From Galbibacter sp048266365 (GTDB lineage Bacteria > Bacteroidota > Bacteroidia > Flavobacteriales > Flavobacteriaceae), in NCBI RefSeq assembly GCF_048266365.1, contig NZ_JBLWZP010000001.1:637774-701773 (forward strand): a stretch of 64,000 bases of DNA, written 5' to 3'. A program made the translations under genes and the position numbers. Within the stretch, counting starts at the first letter, position 1. Every line of letters starts with the position of its first letter. Of this stretch, positions 26,219 through 35,263 are shown piece after piece. Below the pieces are notes generated by a model. That model was not told where the DNA came from. It did not search any database and saw only the letters and a list, made by a program, of their open reading frames with translations.

Positions 26219-27352
26219 ATGATTCTCTCTAAAGCTAAAGTTAGAATGCGTAACAAAGGTCCACATAAAATTATTCTATTTTGTTTAAGTGCAACGGTAG
26301 TCATTGTTTCAATAGTGTTGTTTTATGCTGTTTATCAATCTGCGAGAGATCAGTTATTGGACAATAGGCTTAAATCAGGAGAAAGGGAAGTACGAGAGAT
26401 TGGAAGATTGTTGGAATATCAGTTAAGATCCGGTCTTTCAAAGGAGCAGGTGATAACCAATCTTCAACAAAGTATTTTAAATACGGATGTAGCCACGGAG
26501 TTTATCTGTATGTACAACACTGATGGGGTAGAATTGTGCCATCCTAATCCTGCCTTAATTGGCCATCAAATTACCATGGAGGATTCTTATCTTCATAAGT
26601 TGAACAGCCGGAGCTCAAAAGCTTTTCTGGAGGTGTTGCAAGATGGTATATCGAGATCAGGGATCCGTAGTTTTCAAAATGATCCCAAACGAAATTCAGA
26701 AATAGTTACCATATATCCTGTAGAGGGTACAGATTGGCTGGTGGCTTCCCATCTGAATATTGATGCCATGCATATGCAGCTCGCCTCATTGTATAACAAA
26801 TTTTTGGTTGTTTTTATTTTTGGAGTATTATTAATTATTGCACTTAGTTATGTGTTAATACGCTTATCGTATCGCAAGTATGAACACTTGGTGAATAAAC
26901 AAATGGCTGGCCTTAATCAAGAAGTAGATCTACTAAATACTTTAAATCAACAATTGTTAAGTTCCCAACAATGTCAGGAGGTCAAAACCAACTTGGGGCA
27001 GGGTGAGTCCAATGCTAAACAAAGGATCATTACCTATCACAAGGATGAGATGATAGCCATAAATACCGATTCAATTGCCTATGTGTTTTTACATAATGGA
27101 CTAAGTTTCTTAAGAACTTTTTCCAATGAGGATTATGCTGTAAATGGTAGTCTGGATGAGGTGTATAAGCAATTGGATACTGATCGCTTTTACCGTGTGA
27201 ATCGGCAATTGATTATCAATATCTCCTCGATTAAGTCGATCTATATTTATGGTAAAAACCAACTGAAATTACTGGTAGATCCTATTTTTGATCAGGATGT
27301 ACTGATTAGTAAAAACAAGGTTGCTGCTTTTAAGAAATGGTTGGATAGGTAA
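26219..27352 (+). CDS. Membrane-anchored Cache-LytTR transcriptional regulator
   Basis: 377 residues. Membrane helix 1 (about 18-38), a periplasmic sensor of about 150 residues with Cache-like features (TEFICMYNTDGVELCHPNPALIGHQ, SEIVTIYPVEGTDWLVASHL), membrane helix 2 (about 195-216), a coiled linker, and a C-terminal LytTR DNA-binding domain (residues about 275-375, with FLRTFSNEDYAVNGSLDEVYKQL and FYRVNRQLIINISSIKSI). It is thus a one-component system that senses outside and binds DNA inside without a kinase. Divergent from the haem/P460 operon, which is its most likely target. Ligand unknown. The ATG at 26246 is an alternative start. Confidence 0.85.
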   Translation: MILSKAKVRMRNKGPHKIILFCLSATVVIVSIVLFYAVYQSARDQLLDNRLKSGEREVREIGRLLEYQLRSGLSKEQVITNLQQSILNTDVATEFICMYNTDGVELCHPNPALIGHQITMEDSYLHKLNSRSSKAFLEVLQDGISRSGIRSFQNDPKRNSEIVTIYPVEGTDWLVASHLNIDAMHMQLASLYNKFLVVFIFGVLLIIALSYVLIRLSYRKYEHLVNKQMAGLNQEVDLLNTLNQQLLSSQQCQEVKTNLGQGESNAKQRIITYHKDEMIAINTDSIAYVFLHNGLSFLRTFSNEDYAVNGSLDEVYKQLDTDRFYRVNRQLIINISSIKSIYIYGKNQLKLLVDPIFDQDVLISKNKVAAFKKWLDR

Positions 27353-27364
27353 GTGCAATTTCTT

Positions 27365-27787
27365 TTAATCTTTTTGCTTAATTTCTGATAGGATCAAAAG
27401 GGTGGTGGGGTTGCCGTAGGTAATTAAGGTGTCTACAAAATTTTGTAAGTGTTCTTGGTCTTTTAGAAGGGCTTTAATATGGATGTTGTAAGGTCCTGTT
27501 ATGCGGTGTGCATACTCGACTTCTTTGAATCCGTGGATTTCGTTTAGTACCAAGTTTAATTTACCGTCAAATATCTTCAGAAGGATGAATACCTCCATGG
27601 TGTATCCTAAGCGCTTGGTATTTATTTTTAGGGTGTAGGATTCAATGATTCCGGTGTCTTCAAGTTTCTGAACGCGTTCTCGAATTGAGGAGGAGGAAAG
27701 GGAAATTTTTCGGCCTATCTCTGCATAGGAGTATCTCGAATTTTGTTTTAAAATTTCGATTATTTGTAAATCTATTGTATCAACCAT
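27365..27787 (-). CDS. Lrp/AsnC-family transcriptional regulator
   Basis: 140 residues from the ATG at 27787 (the TTG at 27826 is rejected). The N-terminal winged helix DTIDLQIIEILKQNSRYSYAEIGRKISLSSSSIRERVQKLEDTGII is textbook Lrp/AsnC; the C-terminal RAM domain (residues 60-140) binds a small ligand, usually an amino acid. It is convergent with the LytTR gene (12-base gap) and divergent from the TauE/SafE exporter gene 139 bases away, the likely regulated gene. Confidence 0.9.
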   Translation of the reverse strand: MVDTIDLQIIEILKQNSRYSYAEIGRKISLSSSSIRERVQKLEDTGIIESYTLKINTKRLGYTMEVFILLKIFDGKLNLVLNEIHGFKEVEYAHRITGPYNIHIKALLKDQEHLQNFVDTLITYGNPTTLLILSEIKQKD

Positions 27788-27926
27788 TTTTTCGAGTGTT
27801 GTTTGTATAAAAATACAATTTTTCAACCGTAAATACTTCGATTTTCCATTTATTCAATTTTTGATTCAGTGGTAATTCAAATAATTTTGTTGTTCTAATA
27901 GATCGCTTAGTTTTACCCTAATAGTT

Positions 27927-28643
27927 ATGGATTATACATTGCTTTTTTGTTTGGCCACCGGAATTTTTGCTGGATTTTATGTGCAGACGGTTGTAGGTTT
28001 TGCGGGTACATTGGTGTCGTTACCTCTATTACTGCTTGCGATGCCTTTGCCTGATGCCATCGCATATGTTTCAATATTTTACTTCTTCTCCAGCGTTAGC
28101 TTAGTTTTTAAAGAATGGAAAAACATAGATAAGCAGGTCATTCTAAAAATAACGACAGCAACCATTATCGGGATTATAGTAGGGGTATTGGTGCTTCGTT
28201 TTTCGAAACCTTTAGTTTTAAAAAGAGCCTTGGGTGTTTTTATTATTCTATATGTTCTATATGTTGCGACAGGTAGGTGGAAATTAAAGTTGAATAATGT
28301 AGGGACTGCCGGTTTTGGTGCCATGGCTGGCTTTTTCTCTGGAGTGTTTTCTACCGGAGGTCCCCTTTATGTGATTTGTGTGGAAAACTCAACCTCCTCA
28401 ATCAGGGTTTTTAGAGCAACTATGATCGGTATATTTGGTCTGGTAACTCTTGTTCGGGTTCCAGCATTAGCTGTTAGTGGTATATTAAATTTCAGCCATT
28501 TGAAAACCAGTCTATTGATACTTCCCGTTTTTCTTCTCGCACAGTATATGGGTAAGTTAACCTTTAAGAATATCAATGAGGGATTGTTTAAAAAGTCATT
28601 GTTATGTCTATTGTGTATCTCTGCCTTAGGGATGTTTTTTTAG
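27927..28643 (+). CDS. TauE/SafE (TSUP) family membrane transporter
   Basis: 238 residues, about seven membrane helices. Pattern of the TSUP family: GFYVQTVVGFAGTLVSLPLLL at the start and GAMAGFFSGVFSTGGPLYVI near the middle. The family exports sulfite, sulfoacetate or related organosulfur anions. Lies next to an Lrp-type regulator, so expression probably responds to an amino acid or sulfur metabolite. The substrate cannot be read from sequence. Confidence 0.86.
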   Translation: MDYTLLFCLATGIFAGFYVQTVVGFAGTLVSLPLLLLAMPLPDAIAYVSIFYFFSSVSLVFKEWKNIDKQVILKITTATIIGIIVGVLVLRFSKPLVLKRALGVFIILYVLYVATGRWKLKLNNVGTAGFGAMAGFFSGVFSTGGPLYVICVENSTSSIRVFRATMIGIFGLVTLVRVPALAVSGILNFSHLKTSLLILPVFLLAQYMGKLTFKNINEGLFKKSLLCLLCISALGMFF

Positions 28644-28806
28644 ATTAGACTTTTAATTCAAAGGATAATCTCCATCTCAAATTACGCAATGAGCTTAATA
28701 TCAGTAGCTATTTTTGTTGATAATTCAAGGGTTAATTACTTCCTGGTCAGTGATAAGGGAGTTCGTTATACAAATCACATCATTCCCTTTTTTAGATTCC
28801 ATTGAT

Positions 28807-28845
28807 ATAAAAAGCAAAACCGATCCAAGGGACCGGTTTGTGCTT
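28807..28845 (-). terminator. Intrinsic terminator of the fur-purA operon
   Basis: On the minus strand AAGCACAAACCGGTCC, short loop, then GGATCGGTTTTGCTT with two small mismatches, followed by TTTTT. About 43 bases after the purA stop. The remaining 160 bases up to the TauE/SafE gene hold nothing recognised. Confidence 0.72.
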
Positions 28846-28887
28846 AAATTTGTGTAAAATATATAACCTAGATGATTCGTTTCTAGT

Positions 28888-30159
28888 TTACCTATGAATT
28901 GTTTGAGTTCTGTCTGGACCAACAGAAACAATTTTAATAGGCACTTCTAATTCTTTTTCTAAGAATTCGATATAATCGTTCAATTCTTGTGGAAAGTCTT
29001 TCTCAGAGCTAAGCTTAGTAAGATCCTTTGCCCAACCTTTCATCTCGGTATACACAGGGCTTAGGTTTTCCGGTTCTATGTTATACGGCAAATGCTCGAT
29101 AGTCTTTCCATTGTATTTATAAGCAGTACAAACTTTAAGGTTTTTGAATCCGCTAAGTACGTCAGCTTTCATCATCATAAGTTGTGTAACTCCGTTGACT
29201 TGTACAGCGTATTTTAAAGCTACCAGGTCTAACCATCCGCAACGTCTTGGTCTACCTGTAACGGCACCAAATTCGTTTCCGATTTTAGCCATCTTTTCTC
29301 CATCCTCATCGAATAGTTCAGTAGGGAAGGGCCCGCTACCAACTCTGGTAGTGTAGGCTTTAAAAATTCCAAATACTTCTCCAATTCTGTTAGGAGCTAC
29401 GCCAAGTCCGGTACAAGCTCCTGCAGCAGTAGTGTTTGAAGATGTTACAAAAGGATAGGTTCCAAAGTCAATATCCAGTAAAGATCCTTGTGCTCCTTCT
29501 GCCAGTATAGTCTTGTTATTCTTTAATGCTTGGTTTAGATATTCTTCACTGTCGATAAATTGAAGTGTTTTCAACTCTTCTACAGCTTGGAAGAATTCAG
29601 CTTCCAGCTCCTCTAGGTTGTATTGAATATCTACATCGTAGAAATCAATCATAGCCTGGTGCTTATCAGCCAATGCTCTGTAACGATCTTCAAAATCAGC
29701 TAATTCCAGATCGCCGATTCTAAGTCCATTTCTACCTGTTTTATCCATGTAAGTTGGCCCAATCCCTTTTAGGGTAGAACCGATCTTAGCTTTACCTTTC
29801 GAGGCTTCAGAAGCAGCATCCAAAAGACGGTGGGTAGGAAGGATTAAGTGTGCCTTTCTAGAAATAATAAGCTTTTTCTTGTAATCAATATTGAATTGTT
29901 GAAGACCTTCAAGTTCCTTAACAAATACAACGGGATCAATTACCACTCCATTGCCGATGACATTTATGGAATCTTCGTGGAAAATTCCGGAAGGAATGGT
30001 TCTTAAAACGTGTTTGATGCCGTCGAATTCTAAAGTGTGACCAGCGTTAGGCCCTCCTTGAAAACGGGCAATAATATTGTAGTTTTTGGTGAGAACGTCT
30101 ACGATTTTACCTTTTCCTTCGTCTCCCCATTGTAGTCCAAGTAGTAAATCTACTGCCAT
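28888..30159 (-). CDS. purA: Adenylosuccinate synthetase
   Basis: 423 residues, full length. GTP-dependent condensation of IMP with aspartate, first step from IMP to AMP. Motifs: GLQWGDEGKGKIVD (P-loop and catalytic Asp), the GPNAGHT loop, KIGSTLKGIGPTYMDKTGR, ILAEGAQGSLLDIDFGTYPFVTSSNT, and TGRPRRCGWLDLVALKYA. Its start lies 18 bases after the fur stop, so the two form an operon from the -7 box at 30645-30652. Linkage of an iron/zinc-type regulator to purine synthesis is a common flavobacterial neighbourhood, and probably historical rather than regulatory. Confidence 0.97.
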   Translation of the reverse strand: MAVDLLLGLQWGDEGKGKIVDVLTKNYNIIARFQGGPNAGHTLEFDGIKHVLRTIPSGIFHEDSINVIGNGVVIDPVVFVKELEGLQQFNIDYKKKLIISRKAHLILPTHRLLDAASEASKGKAKIGSTLKGIGPTYMDKTGRNGLRIGDLELADFEDRYRALADKHQAMIDFYDVDIQYNLEELEAEFFQAVEELKTLQFIDSEEYLNQALKNNKTILAEGAQGSLLDIDFGTYPFVTSSNTTAAGACTGLGVAPNRIGEVFGIFKAYTTRVGSGPFPTELFDEDGEKMAKIGNEFGAVTGRPRRCGWLDLVALKYAVQVNGVTQLMMMKADVLSGFKNLKVCTAYKYNGKTIEHLPYNIEPENLSPVYTEMKGWAKDLTKLSSEKDFPQELNDYIEFLEKELEVPIKIVSVGPDRTQTIHR

Positions 30160-30177
30160 TGTCCGTAAATAAAATTA

Positions 30178-30621
30178 TTAATTTTTTTGATTTTTTGTTC
30201 CGTAGAAATAGAGAGAATGATTGTCAATTTTAATATCAAAAACCTCTTCTATTGTTTTTTTGATGTTTTGTATGCGTGGATCACAAAACTCCATAACCTC
30301 TCCAGTGTCAGTAAGGATTACGTGATCGTGTTGTTTGTCAAAATAAGATTTCTCATAGTGCGCTTGATTTTGACCAAACTGATGCTTTCTGACCAAGCGA
30401 CATTCCAATAATAACTCAATAGTGTTGTATAAAGTTGCTCGAGAAACCCTATAATTTTTGTTCTTCATTTTGATGTAGAGTGATTCTATATCAAAATGTT
30501 CCTCACTCTGGTATATTTCTTGTAAGATGGCATAACGCTCAGGAGTTTTCCTGTGCTTATTATCTTCTAAGAAGCTGGTGAACACATTTTTAACGATTTC
30601 TTGATTCTTATCTGTCGTCAT
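30178..30621 (-). CDS. fur: Fur-family metalloregulator
   Basis: 147 residues. Winged helix with RKTPERYAILQEIYQSEEHFDIESLYIKMKNKNYRVSRATLYNTIELLLECRLV, then a dimerisation domain with AHYE and QHDHVILTDTGEVMEFCDP. The HDH and later E/H residues (IDNHSLYFYG) can form the regulatory metal site. The CxxC pair that normally follows HDH for structural zinc is replaced by LTDTG, so this copy lacks the structural zinc site. It could sense iron, zinc, manganese or peroxide; the name fur denotes the family only. Good -7 box 24 bases before the ATG. Confidence 0.88.
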   Translation of the reverse strand: MTTDKNQEIVKNVFTSFLEDNKHRKTPERYAILQEIYQSEEHFDIESLYIKMKNKNYRVSRATLYNTIELLLECRLVRKHQFGQNQAHYEKSYFDKQHDHVILTDTGEVMEFCDPRIQNIKKTIEEVFDIKIDNHSLYFYGTKNQKN

Positions 30622-30644
30622 GATCAGGTCTGCAAATTAAACTA

Positions 30645-30652
30645 CAAAGGTA
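30645..30652 (-). promoter_or_regulatory. -7 box TACCTTTG of the fur-purA operon
   Basis: Exact match on the minus strand, with an expected start at about 30640 and a leader of about 19 bases. Lies only 11 bases from the stop of spoT, so the operon starts within the terminal region of that gene. Confidence 0.5.
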
Positions 30653-30662
30653 GTGTTTAAAA

Positions 30663-32867
30663 TTAAATTCGTCTCACTTTATCGATTCCATTAATCTTTT
30701 TGAGATTTTCTAACAATTTTTTCAAGATGGTTTTATTTTTAACCTCAATGGTTATCTTTCCGGAAAAGACACCTCCTTCAGTTTCAAAGTTAATACTTTT
30801 CATGTTTACATGCATGTTACTGGATATTACCTTGGTGACGTTGTTTACAAGGCCGAGGTTGTCAAGTCCTTCCAATTTGATGATTACAGTAAACTCCTGC
30901 TGTGTGGAGTCAATCCACTTGGCGGCGATAATTCTATAAGCGTAATTGGATTGTAAACTAATGGCATTAGGACAATTCTTGGTATGCACCTTAATCCCTT
31001 CATTAACGGTAATAAATCCAAAAACATCATCACCTGGAATAGGGGAGCAGCATTTGGAGAACGTATAATCCAGTTTTTCTTCCTCTTTACCGAAAACTAA
31101 AGAATCGTAGTTGTTGGTAACCTCTTCTTTATGAATCTCCTCTGCTGTGGCAGGTTTACGAATCCTGTTTTTAAAGAAGTTAATAAAGGTATTGTTTCTG
31201 GAGGCAGCAAATTCCTTTAACTTTTGGTTGTCAATGGTATTGATCCCTACACGGAAAAATAAGTCCAAACTGGTTTTGAGCTTAAAGTAAACCACCAAAT
31301 CATTCACCGTTTTTTCGTTAAGGGTGATTTTGAGTTGTTTTAATTTACGCCTGAGGAGCTCTTTTCCTTCTTCTCCAATTTTTTTCTTCTCTTCTTTTAA
31401 AGAAGATTTAATTTTAGATCGTGCTCGAGCCGTTGTGGTATAATCTAGCCAGTTCGCAGTAGGTTTGGAGCTTTCAGAGGTAATGATTTCTACCTGATCT
31501 CCACTTCTTAATTCCCTACTCAATGGCACTAATTTACCATTGACTTTAGCACCTCTGGTCTTTACACCAATCTCTGTATGGATGTTGAAGGCAAAGTCCA
31601 ATGGTGTAGCTCCCTTTGGTAAGGATTTGAGCTCACCCTTGGGAGTAAAGACAAATATTTCTTTGGAATAGAGGTTTAATTTAAATTCTTCAACAAAATC
31701 TACGGCGTTACCTTCTGAATTCTCCAGCGCTTCTTGCAGTTTATTCAACCAGCCTTCTATTCCCTGTTCTTGTTGATCTCCGTGTTTGTATTTAAAGTGC
31801 GCAGCATAACCCTTTTCAGCAATCTCGTGCATACGTTCACTTCGAATCTGAACCTCTACCCATCTGCCTTTAGGGCCGATTACGGTGATGTGAAGTGCTT
31901 CGTAACCTGTTCCCTTTGGAGATGAAATCCAATCACGTAGTCTTGTAGGGTTTGGGCGGAAGTGGTCCGTAACAATAGAATAGATCTTCCAAGCCAAGAA
32001 CTTTTCGTTCTCCCGATCACTTTTATATATTATGCGAAGTGCAAACTTGTCATAAACTTCGTCAAAACTAACGTTTTGCGCTAGCATTTTGCGGTGTATT
32101 GAAAATATGGATTTTGAGCGACCTCGTATCACATAATTCAAGCCTTCTGCATCTAAACTCTCCTTGATGATTTCGCTAAAGGACTCGATGTATTTCTGTT
32201 GGGAGTCCTTGCTCTCTTCCATTTTACTGACCAGTTCGTTATAAATGCCCGGTTCAGTGTACTTCAGTCCTAAATCTTCAAGCTCCGTTTTGATGTTATA
32301 CAAGCCAATACGGTGGGCTAGTGGAGCGTAGATGTATAGGGTCTCTGAGGCTATTTTAACCTGTTTGTGCGGAGCCATGGAATCCATGGTCTGCATATTG
32401 TGAAGTCTGTCGGCTATTTTAATGAGTATAACACGAACATCATCATTTAGGGTAAGTAACATCTTGCGGAAGTTTTCCGCTTGTAAGGAGATATCCTGTT
32501 CAGAGGAAATCTTAGAGATTTTGGTTAAACCATCTACAATGCGTGCAACGGTCTCTCCGAACATCTCATTCATGTCTTCAAGGGTGTATGTTGTGTCTTC
32601 TACCACATCGTGTAAAAGTGCCGCAGCAATAGCAGTAGCATCCAACCCAATTTGTTGGGCAACAATCTTAGCCACCGCAATGGGGTGGAATATATAAGCC
32701 TCACCACTCTTACGTCTTACATCTTTATGCGCATCAACAGCTGTATCAAAAGCGTGTCGTATGAGTTTTTTGTCCTCATCACTTAACGTTTGATAACTGA
32801 TACGCAATAACTCCTTATATTGTCGTGCGATCTGTTTGTTTTCTTTTTCTTCATCTAATACCCTCAT
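30663..32867 (-). CDS. spoT: Bifunctional (p)ppGpp synthetase/hydrolase
   Basis: 734 residues, full-length RelA/SpoT homologue. The HD hydrolase domain is intact (YIFHPIAVAKIVAQQ and AALLHDVVEDT, residues about 50-95). The synthetase domain has RGRSKSIFSIHRKM, YDKFALRII and the catalytic region with WISSPKGTGYEALHI. TGS domain (VFTPKGELKSLPKGATPLDFAFNIHTEIG), helical region with a CC motif (FSKCCSPIPGDDVFG), and a C-terminal ACT domain. Presence of both active HD and synthetase residues supports the bifunctional Rel/SpoT type, the stringent-response enzyme. Monocistronic; the gap to the M48 gene is 149 bases. Confidence 0.95.
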   Translation of the reverse strand: MRVLDEEKENKQIARQYKELLRISYQTLSDEDKKLIRHAFDTAVDAHKDVRRKSGEAYIFHPIAVAKIVAQQIGLDATAIAAALLHDVVEDTTYTLEDMNEMFGETVARIVDGLTKISKISSEQDISLQAENFRKMLLTLNDDVRVILIKIADRLHNMQTMDSMAPHKQVKIASETLYIYAPLAHRIGLYNIKTELEDLGLKYTEPGIYNELVSKMEESKDSQQKYIESFSEIIKESLDAEGLNYVIRGRSKSIFSIHRKMLAQNVSFDEVYDKFALRIIYKSDRENEKFLAWKIYSIVTDHFRPNPTRLRDWISSPKGTGYEALHITVIGPKGRWVEVQIRSERMHEIAEKGYAAHFKYKHGDQQEQGIEGWLNKLQEALENSEGNAVDFVEEFKLNLYSKEIFVFTPKGELKSLPKGATPLDFAFNIHTEIGVKTRGAKVNGKLVPLSRELRSGDQVEIITSESSKPTANWLDYTTTARARSKIKSSLKEEKKKIGEEGKELLRRKLKQLKITLNEKTVNDLVVYFKLKTSLDLFFRVGINTIDNQKLKEFAASRNNTFINFFKNRIRKPATAEEIHKEEVTNNYDSLVFGKEEEKLDYTFSKCCSPIPGDDVFGFITVNEGIKVHTKNCPNAISLQSNYAYRIIAAKWIDSTQQEFTVIIKLEGLDNLGLVNNVTKVISSNMHVNMKSINFETEGGVFSGKITIEVKNKTILKKLLENLKKINGIDKVRRI

Positions 32868-32954
32868 AGACTAAAAGTATAATAATCTTTGTTATTAAAC
32901 AACAAATTTTATGCCTGTTTCTATTGGTCTCCTTTTAAGGGAAAACCTTACCAA

Positions 32955-32979
32955 AGCTGAAGTATTACGCTACTTCGCT
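32955..32979. other. Hairpin between spoT and the M48 gene
   Basis: AGC-t-GAAGTA pairs with TACTTCGCT around a six-base loop; a T-rich run follows on the plus strand while the neighbouring genes are on the minus strand. May act as a weak terminator of the M48 gene or as an element of the spoT leader; orientation undecided. Confidence 0.35.
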
Positions 32980-33016
32980 TGTTTTTTGTGTAATAAAGAT
33001 CAAAGGTAACCAAGGG

Positions 33017-34261
33017 TTACTTATGGCTGCTTGATTTTAAGTTTTTAAATCGTTGTAACAAGGTTGGATGGGAGTAATGTACAAAAACATATGCCGGATG
33101 TGGTGTTAAATTGCTCAAGCTATTTTTTGATAGTTTTTTCAATGAAGTTATAAGTGGTTGAGCAGCATAGGTTTGCTTAGCGTAATTATCTGCTTGATAT
33201 TCAAACTTTCTTGAAAAATAATTCATAATAAGTGAAGTTAATTCTGATATTGGGCTGTATAGGATCGCAAAAGCGATTAGTCCGGCGTGAAAGCTGGCTT
33301 GAGAGACTCCGATGGCTAATGAAAGCTCAGGGACACTAACAAACAGTGAAAGGATATAAAGTGTAAGCCCAGTCAAGACAATAGAAGCAATGACATTGAA
33401 GATGATGTGTTTCCGTTTGTAGTGGCCTACCTCATGGGCTAGTACCGCTACGATTTCTTCTTCTTCCAAATCTTCAATCAATGTATCGTAAAGTGTAATT
33501 CTTTTTTGTTTTCCAAAGCCTGAAAAATAGGCATTGGCTTTGGTAGAACGTTTGGAACCATCGATCACAAAGATGTTATCCAACTGAAATCCTACCTTAG
33601 CAGCATACTGCTGTATTTTTGATTTTAAGCTTCCTTCTTCTAAAGGACTTTGTTTGTTAAATAATGGAACGATAATTCGGCTGTATAACATATTGATCAA
33701 TAAGGTAAATACTGCAACAAGACCCCAGGCGTATAGCCAGAAGTTTGATCCTGCGATGTGATAGAACCAAACAATGAGCGCAAGTATTCCTCCTCCGAAG
33801 ATTACCATCATTAGCCAGCCTTTGAGCTTGTCTAGTATAAAAGTCTTTATACTGGATTTGTTGAAACCATATTTTTCTTCAATAACAAAAGTGTGGTAAT
33901 AGGAGAAAGGGGTTGTAATGATATCACTGCCCAGGGTAATAACTCCAAAAAAGATAAGGGTGATAAGAATGGGGTTGGATGTTGTTTCTCTAGCAAAAAG
34001 ATCAACATAATCAAAACCATCGAACATTAGAAAACCAAGTGTCAAAACCAGGGAAAACACCCCGGTTATATTGGAGAATCTATAGTTTTCCAATTTATAT
34101 GCTTGTGATTTTTCGTATTCCTCTTTCTGATATACATCTTCTAGTTCCTCTGGAATAGGATCATCAAATTTTCGAGCATTGAGATGGCCAATAATGCTAT
34201 CGATTAGAAAATCAACGATCAAAATAGCGATGATGATATAAAATATACTTTGTGCACTCAT
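33017..34261 (-). CDS. M48-family integral membrane metalloprotease (Ste24/CAAX protease-like)
   Basis: 414 residues, about seven membrane helices plus a long N-terminal M48 Ste24-like region. Zinc site HEVGH in VAVLAHEVGHYKRKHII and the distal Glu ligand in KFEYQADNYA. The preceding domain with GSKRSTKANAYFSGFGKQKRITLYDTLI is diagnostic of the Ste24/HtpX clan. Acts on membrane or secreted proteins in the inner membrane; physiological substrate unknown. Upstream (34351-34419) are three 23-bp direct repeats. Confidence 0.93.
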   Translation of the reverse strand: MSAQSIFYIIIAILIVDFLIDSIIGHLNARKFDDPIPEELEDVYQKEEYEKSQAYKLENYRFSNITGVFSLVLTLGFLMFDGFDYVDLFARETTSNPILITLIFFGVITLGSDIITTPFSYYHTFVIEEKYGFNKSSIKTFILDKLKGWLMMVIFGGGILALIVWFYHIAGSNFWLYAWGLVAVFTLLINMLYSRIIVPLFNKQSPLEEGSLKSKIQQYAAKVGFQLDNIFVIDGSKRSTKANAYFSGFGKQKRITLYDTLIEDLEEEEIVAVLAHEVGHYKRKHIIFNVIASIVLTGLTLYILSLFVSVPELSLAIGVSQASFHAGLIAFAILYSPISELTSLIMNYFSRKFEYQADNYAKQTYAAQPLITSLKKLSKNSLSNLTPHPAYVFVHYSHPTLLQRFKNLKSSSHK

Positions 34262-34350
34262 AGATTTGGATTCAATATAATATCAAATGATAATGTAAAA
34301 GTAGGCTTTTATGTGAAAGTCTAATTACTCGTAGTTGAACAGTTTTAGAA

Positions 34351-34419
34351 ATGTAAAGTGAAAAACTCCAAAAATGTAAAGTGAATTACTCTAATAGTGT
34401 AAAGTGAAACAGATAAATA
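34351..34419 (+). repeat. Three tandem 23-bp direct repeats
   Basis: Units start at 34351, 34374 and 34397 and share (A/G)TGTAAAGTGAA in the first 12 bases; the second half of units 1 and 2 shares ACTC.. and A-rich ends, unit 3 is diverged. Period of 23 is about two helical turns. They lie between the M48 start (34261) and the 3' end of the rRNA methyltransferase gene. Could be a regulator array for the M48 gene or one end of an IS21-type element, whose ends carry repeated TGT-beginning units. Confidence 0.55.
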
Positions 34420-34467
34420 TATTCTATGCTGTTTATTAGCAGTCTTTTAGGTGTTGGTGAGGCGAGA

Positions 34468-35262
34468 TTAAAAACCCCTCTGACGTTTGGCCTCAAAGAT
34501 GATAATCGCAGCAGAAACTGAGACGTTCATGGAGTCGATTTCGCCTTGCATTGGAATGATGATGTTTTGATCAGAATTCTCTAACCAAGTCTCACTTAGT
34601 CCTGTGGCTTCGGTTCCCACAACAATGGCTGTTGGTTTATTATAATCCACGGTACTGTAGTTTACTGAAGCTGTCAATGCTGCGGCATGTATTTGAATCC
34701 CTTTAGCTTTTAGAAATTCGATAATTTCCGCTGTGCTTGCTGTGGCAATAGTGTTGGTGAAAAGACAGCCAACGCTAGATCGGATGATGTTTGGATTGTA
34801 TAAATCTGTTTTTGGATTTGCGATGATAACAGCATCTAGCTTTGCCGCATCTGCCGTTCTAAGTAGTGCTCCAATGTTTCCAGGTTTTTCGGGAGCTTCA
34901 GCTACTAGAATCAGGGGTTTGTTACCAAGGGTAAGTTGATCAAGATTATGGGTGATGCTCCTTACAACGGCTATAACTCCTTCTGTGGTTTGCCTGTAGG
35001 CAAGTTTCTGATAAACTTCTTTAGTAATCTGTACGTAGTATTCTGAGTTCTGTATTCCAGTGAGCCCTATTAGCTCATCCAGTGCAATAATCTCCGGATC
35101 AAACCACATACTTTCAATAGTATATCCTGCTTTGATGGCAAGTTGAAGTTCTCGAATACCCTCCAAGACAAATAAGCCGGATTTCTTGCGCTCTCTGGAT
35201 TTGTCTTTCAGTTGTATAAGTTGTTTAACAAGACTGTTTTGAGTACTGCTTATTGTTTTCAA
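34468..35262 (-). CDS. SpoU/TrmH-family RNA 2'-O-methyltransferase
   Basis: 264 residues. N-terminal substrate-binding part (QNSLVKQLIQLKDKSRERKKSGLFVLEGIRELQLAI) and a C-terminal alpha/beta-knot with the three family motifs: PEKPGNIGALLRTADA, AIVVGTEATGLSETWL, and IPMQGEIDSMNVSVSAAIIIFE. Methylates the 2'-hydroxyl of a tRNA or 23S rRNA base with SAM; the exact site cannot be told. A perfect 19-base palindrome (35264-35282) separates its -7 box from its ATG. Confidence 0.92.
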   Translation of the reverse strand: MKTISSTQNSLVKQLIQLKDKSRERKKSGLFVLEGIRELQLAIKAGYTIESMWFDPEIIALDELIGLTGIQNSEYYVQITKEVYQKLAYRQTTEGVIAVVRSITHNLDQLTLGNKPLILVAEAPEKPGNIGALLRTADAAKLDAVIIANPKTDLYNPNIIRSSVGCLFTNTIATASTAEIIEFLKAKGIQIHAAALTASVNYSTVDYNKPTAIVVGTEATGLSETWLENSDQNIIIPMQGEIDSMNVSVSAAIIIFEAKRQRGF

Positions 35263-35263
35263 G

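Noticed and set aside
28644..28887. Minus-strand ORF (28725-28931) overlapping the purA 3' end
   Set aside because: It runs through the purA terminator and overlaps purA in another frame; no protein features.
34351..34419. Possible CRISPR array
   Set aside because: Only three units of 23 bases without unique spacers between them, and no cas genes; this is a plain tandem repeat.
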